From positions 1-20,330 of the forward strand of contig JACQPS010000211.1 in the NCBI GenBank assembly GCA_016207445.1: a DNA stretch of 20,330 nucleotides, given 5' to 3'. Shown here piece by piece: positions 15,585 to 20,330 of the stretch. Under the pieces are notes generated by a model. The model searched no databases. It was not told where the DNA came from and was given only the letters and a program-made list of their open reading frames with translations. The position numbers and the translations under genes are program-made. The first letter of the stretch is position 1. Every line of letters begins with the position of its first letter. Source of the DNA: Gemmatimonadota bacterium. Its GTDB lineage: Bacteria > Gemmatimonadota > Gemmatimonadetes > Longimicrobiales > RSA9.

Positions 15585-16100
15585 TCAGCGCCGCGGAGTA
15601 ATGACCATGGTCATGTTGCGGCCCTCGAGTGTCGGCTCCGCTTCGATCTTGCCGAGATCATCCAGGACCTGCGCCACGCGCATCAGCACCTCACGTCCGA
15701 GCTCCGGGTGGGCCATCTGCCGGCCCCGGAACATCATCGTGGCCTTCACCTTGTTGCCCTCCTCGAGGAAGCGCCGGGCGTGGCGGACCTTGAACTCGAA
15801 GTCGTGCGCCTCGATCCCGGGGCGGAACTTCACTTCCTTGAGCTGGATCTGATGCTGCTTCTTGCGCGCCTGCCGCGCCTTGCGGGCCTGTTCGTACTTG
15901 AACTTCCCGTAGTCCATGATGCGGACCACCGGCGGCCGCGCCAGGGGCGCGACCTCGACCAGGTCCAGCCCCTCGCGCTCGGCCGCGGCCAGCGCCTCGT
16001 CCACTGCCATGATCCCCATCTGCGAGCCGTCGGCGCTGATGACCCGGACCGGGCTGATGCGGATCTGGCGGTTGACGCGCACGCGCTTCTCTGTGCTTAT
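15585..16100 (-). CDS. infC: Translation initiation factor IF-3, probable ATA start
   Basis: IF3 binds the 30S subunit, prevents premature 50S joining and discriminates against non-standard start codons. The 171-residue product fits the family. The N-domain begins with VRVNRQIRISPVRVI and includes IMDYGKFKYEQ; the C-domain carries KVKATMMFRGRQMAHPELG. I place the start at ATA (16098-16100). GGGAGGG lies at an ideal distance upstream, and the resulting Ile-Ser-Thr start resembles the 'ISK' beginning of AUU-started infC genes. The frame is open to an ATG at 16158-16160. That ATG has no Shine-Dalgarno and sits at the foot of a terminator-like hairpin, and the 20 extra residues look unrelated to IF3. 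A GTG at 16080-16082 is a weaker alternative. Confidence 0.93.
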   Translation of the reverse strand: MSTEKRVRVNRQIRISPVRVISADGSQMGIMAVDEALAAAEREGLDLVEVAPLARPPVVRIMDYGKFKYEQARKARQARKKQHQIQLKEVKFRPGIEAHDFEFKVRHARRFLEEGNKVKATMMFRGRQMAHPELGREVLMRVAQVLDDLGKIEAEPTLEGRNMTMVITPRR

Positions 16101-16341
16101 GAGCGCTCCCTCCCGTGCGGGGACAACAAAACGGACCCGTTGTCCGCGGGTCCGTTCCATAGCGGTGGCGGCCCCCCGACCCGCTCCGACAAACCGTTTT
16201 CGGAGCCGCTTCGTGGTCGGGCGGCCGTCCCCTCCAAGAACCCGGCGGTGCCGCCTGTGCGGACCGAAGGGTGGGGAGGGTGGAACCCCTCCCGCTTCCC
16301 GAAACTTCGACCGCGAAAGCTAGATGCCGCCGCGACCGCTG
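16101..16341 (-). promoter_or_regulatory. thrS-infC intergenic leader (241 nt)
   Basis: This is the longest non-coding stretch in the window. From the thrS stop it holds the infC promoter, then about 210 nt of GC-rich leader. The leader has a 7-bp stem GGGAGGG/CCCTCCC near its 5' end, a GGCG/CGCC stem, a possible antiterminator strand, a terminator-like hairpin and the infC Shine-Dalgarno. B. subtilis uses an L20-binding leader with transcription attenuation at the equivalent place. I cannot match this leader to that motif by eye. Confidence 0.55.
16120..16156 (-). terminator. Intrinsic-terminator-like hairpin in the infC leader
   Basis: On the minus strand a 10-bp stem AACGGACCCG/CGGGTCCGTT (arms 16147-16156 and 16130-16139, 7-nt loop) is followed by TTGTTGT, forming a U-rich tail. 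It lies 30 nt upstream of the infC ATA codon. It may end thrS read-through or act as an attenuator of the infC operon. An upstream GCGGGTC (16178-16184) can pair with GACCCGC (16146-16152) in its 5' arm, giving a possible antiterminator. Confidence 0.65.
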
Positions 16342-16345
16342 TCAA
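16317..16345 (-). promoter_or_regulatory. Sigma-70-type promoter for infC-rpmI-rplT
   Basis: A perfect -35 TTGACA (16340-16345) is followed after 17 nt by TAGCTT (16317-16322), which keeps the key T, A and final T of the -10 consensus. Transcription would begin near 16310. The thrS stop codon TGA (16342-16344) lies inside the -35 hexamer. In E. coli infC also has its own promoters within or near thrS. Confidence 0.65.
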
Positions 16346-18273
16346 GACAGGGCGCGGCTTTCCAGCTCCCGTCGCAACCGGGCGATGAGCTCGGGCCGGG
16401 GCATGACCTCCTGCTTCCGGCCGGTGCCGCGACGCCGGACGGCCACGGTGCCGGCGTCCGCCTCGCGCTTCCCGATCACCGCCATGCAGGGGACCTTCAG
16501 CGTCTCCGCCTCGCGGATCTTGTAGCCGAGCGTCTCGGCGCGATCATCCAGATGGGCGCGGATGCCGGAGCGGCGGAGCTGGTCGGTGAGCTCGGCGGCG
16601 CTGGCGCGCACGTCGTCGGTGATCGGCAGCACGCGCACCTGCTCGGGCGCGAGCCAGAGCGGGAACGCGCCGGCGTAATGCTCGATGAGTCCGCCCACGA
16701 ACCGCTCCATGGACCCGAGCAGCGTCCGGTGAATCATGACCGGGCGGTGCGGCTTGTTGTCCGCGCCGATGTACTCGAGCTGGAAGCGCTCGGGCAGGTT
16801 GAAGTCCAATTGGAGCGTAGGGCCCTGCCATTCGCGGCCGAGCGCATCGACCAGCTGGATGTCGATCTTGGGGCCGTAGAAGGCGCCCCCACCCTCCTCG
16901 ACGCGGTAATCCAGGCCGCGCACGTCGAGCACGCGGCGCAGCTCGTCGGTCGCGGCGTCGTACACGGCAGGATCTCCGATCGCCTTGTCGGGGCGCGTCG
17001 AGAGCACGACGTGGTACTCGTAGCCGAACGTGGTCATCATGAAGCCGACCAGGTCGAGCAGACGCATGTACTCGTCCCCGATCTGCTCGGGCGTGCAGAA
17101 GATGTGCGCGTCATCCTGCGTGAAGCCCCGCACCCGCATCATGCCGTGCAACACGCCGCTGCGCTCGAAGCGATAGCAGGTGCCGAGCTCGGCGTAGCGG
17201 ATCGGCAGATCCCGGTACGAGCGCGTCTCCGACCGGTAGATCATGATGTGGTTCGGGCAGTTCATCGGCTTCAGCCGGAACCGCTCGCTGCCCTCCTGCT
17301 CCATCGGGGCGAACATGTTCTCGACGAAGGTGGGGATGTGCCCGCTGATCCGGTACAGCTCCTCGCTCGCCACGTGGGGCGTGTAGACCAGGTCGTACCC
17401 GTTCTCGAGCAGGGTCCGCTTCAGGAACTCCTCGATCGTGTGGCGGATGAGCGCGCCCCGTGGATGCCAGTGAATCAGTCCGGCACCCGCCTCCGGGTGC
17501 ACGCTGAAGATGCCGAGCTCGCGCCCCAGCCGCCGGTGGTCACGTCGCCTGGCCTCCTCCAGCCGGTGCAGGTACTCTTCGAGATCCTTCTCGGTGAACC
17601 AGGCCGTGCCGTAGATGCGCTGGAGCATCTGACGCCGCTCGTCGCCTCTCCAGTAGGCGCCCGCGGCCGACAGCAGCTTGAAGTGCTGGACGGCGCCCGT
17701 CGCGGGCACGTGCGGCCCCCGGCACAGGTCCAGGAACGGACCGTTGCGGTAGACCGTGATGACATCTTCGGGGCCCAGCTCCTCGAGGCGCTCGAGCTTG
17801 AGCGGGTCGTCGCGGAAGAGCTCGCGCGCTTCCTGCTTCGTGACGACGCGCCGCTCGAACGGGTCGTTGCAGCGCACCACCTCGCGCATGCGCGCTTCGA
17901 TCTCCTGCAGCTCCTCGGGCGTGAACGGCTCGTTCACCTCGAAGTCGTAGTAGAAGCCGTCCTCGATGGGCGGGCCGAAGCCGATCTTCGCCTCGGGCCG
18001 GACCTGTCGCACCGCCGTCGCCAGGATGTGGGCGGCGGAATGCCGGAGTAGCTCGAGCGCCTCCGGGCTCTTCTCGGTGATGATCTCCAGGCGCACGTCG
18101 TGCTCGAGCGGCCGCGCGAGATCGACCACCGCGCCATCGGCCTTCGCGGCCAGCGCACTCTTCGCGAGCCGGGCCCCGATCTCGTGTGCGACGTCCGCGG
18201 GGGTAGATCCGCGCGGCACGTTCAGGCTGGAGCCGTCGGGCAGCGTAACCGTAATGCTGGACTTATCGGACAT
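16342..18273 (-). CDS. thrS: Threonyl-tRNA synthetase
   Basis: ThrRS charges tRNA-Thr and edits mischarged Ser-tRNA. At 643 residues it has the full E. coli-type layout. A TGS domain (about 1-65) is followed by the editing domain with HSAAH (H78, H82) and CRGPH. The class II core follows, with VHPEAGAGLIHWHPRG, MNCPNHIMIYRSE and TQDDAHIF. The C-terminal anticodon-binding domain covers about the last 100 residues (LWLAPEQVRVLPI onward). The zinc ligands Cys (MNCPNH), His (DDAHIF) and His (MIHRTLLGSMERF) are all present. The ATG at 18271-18273 has only a weak GGA Shine-Dalgarno. It is the first gene of the 17-gene minus-strand run. No E. coli-style tRNA-like operator is obvious in its short leader. 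Confidence 0.98.
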   Translation of the reverse strand: MSDKSSITVTLPDGSSLNVPRGSTPADVAHEIGARLAKSALAAKADGAVVDLARPLEHDVRLEIITEKSPEALELLRHSAAHILATAVRQVRPEAKIGFGPPIEDGFYYDFEVNEPFTPEELQEIEARMREVVRCNDPFERRVVTKQEARELFRDDPLKLERLEELGPEDVITVYRNGPFLDLCRGPHVPATGAVQHFKLLSAAGAYWRGDERRQMLQRIYGTAWFTEKDLEEYLHRLEEARRRDHRRLGRELGIFSVHPEAGAGLIHWHPRGALIRHTIEEFLKRTLLENGYDLVYTPHVASEELYRISGHIPTFVENMFAPMEQEGSERFRLKPMNCPNHIMIYRSETRSYRDLPIRYAELGTCYRFERSGVLHGMMRVRGFTQDDAHIFCTPEQIGDEYMRLLDLVGFMMTTFGYEYHVVLSTRPDKAIGDPAVYDAATDELRRVLDVRGLDYRVEEGGGAFYGPKIDIQLVDALGREWQGPTLQLDFNLPERFQLEYIGADNKPHRPVMIHRTLLGSMERFVGGLIEHYAGAFPLWLAPEQVRVLPITDDVRASAAELTDQLRRSGIRAHLDDRAETLGYKIREAETLKVPCMAVIGKREADAGTVAVRRRGTGRKQEVMPRPELIARLRRELESRALS

Positions 18274-18315
18274 GGTTCCGGTTTCGTAGATTTCGGCCGC
18301 ATCGCTAATACCGCA

Positions 18316-18345
18316 AAGCTAGACGAGAGTTACAGCGACCCGCAA
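18316..18345 (-). promoter_or_regulatory. Putative thrS promoter
   Basis: On the minus strand TTGCGG (18340-18345) and TAGCTT (18316-18321) are separated by 18 nt, giving a leader of about 36 nt before the thrS ATG. The -10 region shares the string TCTAGCTTT and a nearby GCGGT with the infC promoter. The -35 box is imperfect. Confidence 0.4.
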
Positions 18346-18348
18346 CCC

Positions 18349-18376
18349 GAGACGCGGAGACGCGGAGCCACGGAGC
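18349..18376. repeat. Short 8-bp tandem repeat (GAGACGCG)
   Basis: Two exact copies of GAGACGCG (18349-18356, 18357-18364) and a degenerate third, GAGCCACG (18365-18372), lie in the thrS/DUF456 divergent intergenic region. It resembles the GGAGACxCGGAG-type low-complexity tracts often seen between genes in environmental genomes. Its function is unknown. Confidence 0.6.
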
Positions 18377-18435
18377 GGCTCGTCCGCCCCTCCACGCCCC
18401 GCAACGCAGCGGCCACCACATCCGGAGCCCCGGCC

Positions 18436-18933
18436 ATGGAAGCGAACCTCCTGACGATGGTCGCGATCGCCGCGATGCTCGTCGCCCTCTTGCTCATCCC
18501 GCTGGGGCTGCCCGGCCTCTGGCTGATGCTCGCCATCCTGGCGGTGGGGGCGTGGGCCGGTCGCATCGGGCTCGCCCTGCTGCTCCTGCTGGTCCTGCTC
18601 GCGGCACTCGCGGAGCTCGCGGAGTTTCTGCTGGTCAAGCGGCTCAGCGCACGCTACGGCGGCTCGAATCGGGCGTTCTGGGGCGCCGTGGCCGGCGGCA
18701 TCCTGGGCGTGCTCATCGGCCTGCCCGTCCCGGTGGTGGGGGCGCTGGCGGCCGGCCTGCTCGGGACGTTCGCGGGGGCGGCGCTGGTCGCGCTCCTGGA
18801 GTCCCGGCAGCTCGGCGCGGCGACCCGCGTGGGGTGGGGCGCGGTGCTCGGACGCGCGTTTTCGGCTGCCGTGAAAGTGGCCGTGGGGATCGTGATTCTG
18901 GTGGCGGGTGGGGTGGGGTTGGTGGTGGGGTAG
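18436..18933 (+). CDS. DUF456-family small membrane protein
   Basis: This 165-residue, very hydrophobic inner-membrane protein of unknown function is rich in Leu, Ala and Gly. About four to five transmembrane segments are visible. A first hairpin (about 5-50) contains IPLGLPGLWLML. A Glu-rich short linker with AELAEFLLVKRLSARYGGS follows at about 58-77. Then come a Gly-rich pair (about 80-115, GAVAGGILGVLIGLPVP) and a last helix (about 140-164). The Gly-Leu-Pro-Gly turn and Gly-rich repeats match the DUF456 family. The ATG at 18436-18438 has a GGAG Shine-Dalgarno (18424-18427). It is transcribed away from thrS. The open frame upstream of this ATG runs antisense into thrS and is not coding. 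Confidence 0.82.
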   Translation: MEANLLTMVAIAAMLVALLLIPLGLPGLWLMLAILAVGAWAGRIGLALLLLLVLLAALAELAEFLLVKRLSARYGGSNRAFWGAVAGGILGVLIGLPVPVVGALAAGLLGTFAGAALVALLESRQLGAATRVGWGAVLGRAFSAAVKVAVGIVILVAGGVGLVVG

Positions 18934-19018
18934 CATACTGGCCGGACAAAGCATTCTCGCGCCCCGCGTTCGGCCCTACGCCCCGTCGGATGCTGTCCCA
19001 TTCTCCGGGGCCGACGCC

Positions 19019-19468
19019 ATGCGACAGTTCGACCACGAGCGACTCGAGGTATACCAGCTCGCGGCGGATTTCTTTGTACTGGCCGACGGCTGGTTCAAGA
19101 AACGCATTCTGAGCCGACGCACCGTTCTGGGCGATCAGCTCTCCCGATCCGCCGTTTCGATGCCCCTCAACATTGCCGAAGGCGCGGGTGAGTTCCGGCC
19201 GAAGGAAAAGGCGCGCTTCTACCGGATCGCGTTGAGATCGACGAGCGAGAGTGCGGCGGCGGTCGGACTCTTTGCACGAGCGGGCGATTTGGCCGCCGAT
19301 GCTGCGGAGGAGGGCCGGGCACTGCTACTGCGAATAGCGCCAATGCTGGTCAGGCTTTGCCGAACCCATGATCCCAGCTTTCTGCGTAAGAACACACGAG
19401 CCACGGCGCCGAAAAGCGCCGAGGCTCGTGAACACTCCGACTCGGGATCGGGATCGGGATCGGGATAG
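19019..19468 (+). CDS. Four-helix-bundle protein (S23/23S-IVP family) with repeat-encoded tail
   Basis: This is a small cytoplasmic protein of the four-helix-bundle family, related to proteins encoded in 23S rRNA intervening sequences. Its biological role is unknown. The N-terminus MRQFDHERLEVYQLAADFF is typical, as are QLSRSAVSMPLNIAEGAGE (about 42-60), KARFYRIALRSTSESAAAVG and a last helix ending near residue 115. Family members are usually about 115-125 residues. Here the protein is 149 residues because the frame runs on through a hairpin (19395-19430) and into a hexanucleotide repeat, ending in Ser-Gly repeats. The TAG stop comes from the first GGGATA variant of the repeat. The ATG at 19019-19021 is chosen by family alignment; the Shine-Dalgarno is poor. 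It follows the DUF456 gene by 85 nt, in which I see nothing convincing. Confidence 0.85.
   Translation: MRQFDHERLEVYQLAADFFVLADGWFKKRILSRRTVLGDQLSRSAVSMPLNIAEGAGEFRPKEKARFYRIALRSTSESAAAVGLFARAGDLAADAAEEGRALLLRIAPMLVRLCRTHDPSFLRKNTRATAPKSAEAREHSDSGSGSGSG
19395..19430 (-). terminator. Likely groEL terminator hairpin inside the 3' end of the four-helix-bundle gene
   Basis: A 15-bp inverted repeat with one mismatch (arms 19395-19409 and 19416-19430, 6-nt loop CGAAAA) is followed on the minus strand by TGTTCTTACG, a short U-rich tail. It lies about 110 nt beyond the groEL stop and is oriented to end groEL transcription, although it falls within the convergent gene's coding tail. Confidence 0.5.
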
Positions 19469-19527
19469 GGATCGGGATAGGGATCGGGATAGGGACCGAT
19501 CCCGATCCCGATCCCCATCCCCATCCC
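19444..19527. repeat. Hexanucleotide tandem repeat with inverted halves (GGGATM / SATCCC)
   Basis: Nine head-to-tail hexamers run from 19444 to 19497: GGGATC x3, then GGGATA and GGGATC alternating, and last GGGACC. They are directly followed by five inverted hexamers (19498-19527: GATCCC x3, CATCCC x2). The two halves are complementary and can form a stem of up to about 30 bp. The tract lies between the convergent four-helix-bundle and groEL genes and encodes the Ser-Gly tail of the former. Confidence 0.9.
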
Positions 19528-19538
19528 GAAGCGAAGCT

Positions 19539-20330
<792 letters not shown>

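Noticed and set aside
18282..18311. Possible + strand promoter for the DUF456 gene (TTTCGT ... TAATAC)
   Set aside because: The -35 match is poor and the -10 is one of several possible in this small AT-richer patch; not strong enough to annotate.
18100..18435. N-terminal extension of the DUF456 protein
   Set aside because: It runs antisense into thrS and through the intergenic repeat; the ATG at 18436 has a GGAG Shine-Dalgarno and begins directly with the membrane segment.
18908..19018. N-terminal extension of the four-helix-bundle protein
   Set aside because: It overlaps the DUF456 gene end and adds residues that the family lacks; MRQFDHERLEVYQ is the typical start.

Overview
This window is a GC-rich bacterial chromosome segment made almost entirely of conserved housekeeping genes. 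Most stop codons are TGA, GTG starts are common, and neighbouring genes often overlap by 1-8 nt. An outer-membrane TonB-dependent receptor indicates a diderm. The gene order (thrS-infC-rpmI-rplT ... pheS-pheT-zapA-rny-folD-xseA-xseB-ispA-dxs-nadK-recN, with groEL nearby), RNase Y, the MEP pathway and a Cys4 PheS fit a Gemmatimonadota-like lineage. That assignment is inferred from gene content and style and was not checked by any search.

Layout. (1) Positions 1-585, + strand: the C-terminal end of a TonB-dependent receptor, followed by a 17-bp perfect hairpin that can terminate transcription from both sides. (2) Positions 662-18273, - strand: an unbroken 17.6-kb run of 17 genes. Read in transcription order they are thrS, infC, rpmI, rplT, an orphan TrkA/KtrA-type RCK protein, pheS, pheT, a small coiled-coil protein, zapA, rny, folD, xseA, xseB, ispA, dxs, nadK and recN. 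(3) Positions 18436-19468, + strand: a DUF456-type membrane protein and a four-helix-bundle (S23-like) protein. (4) Positions 19539-20330, - strand: the C-terminal half of groEL, running off the right edge and convergent with the four-helix-bundle gene. Between them lie a hexanucleotide repeat and a hairpin.

The long minus-strand cluster joins translation (ThrRS, IF3, L35, L20, PheRS), cell division (ZapA), RNA decay (RNase Y), one-carbon metabolism (FolD), DNA repair (exonuclease VII, RecN), isoprenoid synthesis (Dxs, prenyl synthase) and NADP supply (NadK). Many junctions are ATGA or GTGA overlaps, which suggests translational coupling.

The most interesting signals are regulatory and sit around infC-rpmI-rplT. 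The thrS stop codon lies inside a perfect TTGACA -35 box. It is followed by a leader of about 210 nt that ends in an intrinsic-terminator-like hairpin with a possible antiterminator. infC probably starts at a non-canonical ATA codon. The rpmI Shine-Dalgarno is buried in a 14-bp perfect hairpin. Together these suggest layered autoregulation analogous to, but not obviously the same as, the known IF3 and L20 circuits. A second structured segment of 112 nt lies between zapA and rny.

I see no tRNA, rRNA, CRISPR array, transposase, integrase or other mobile gene. No stretch longer than about 300 bases lacks a gene; the longest gap is the 241-nt thrS-infC leader. I found no convincing novel defence or biosynthetic system here.
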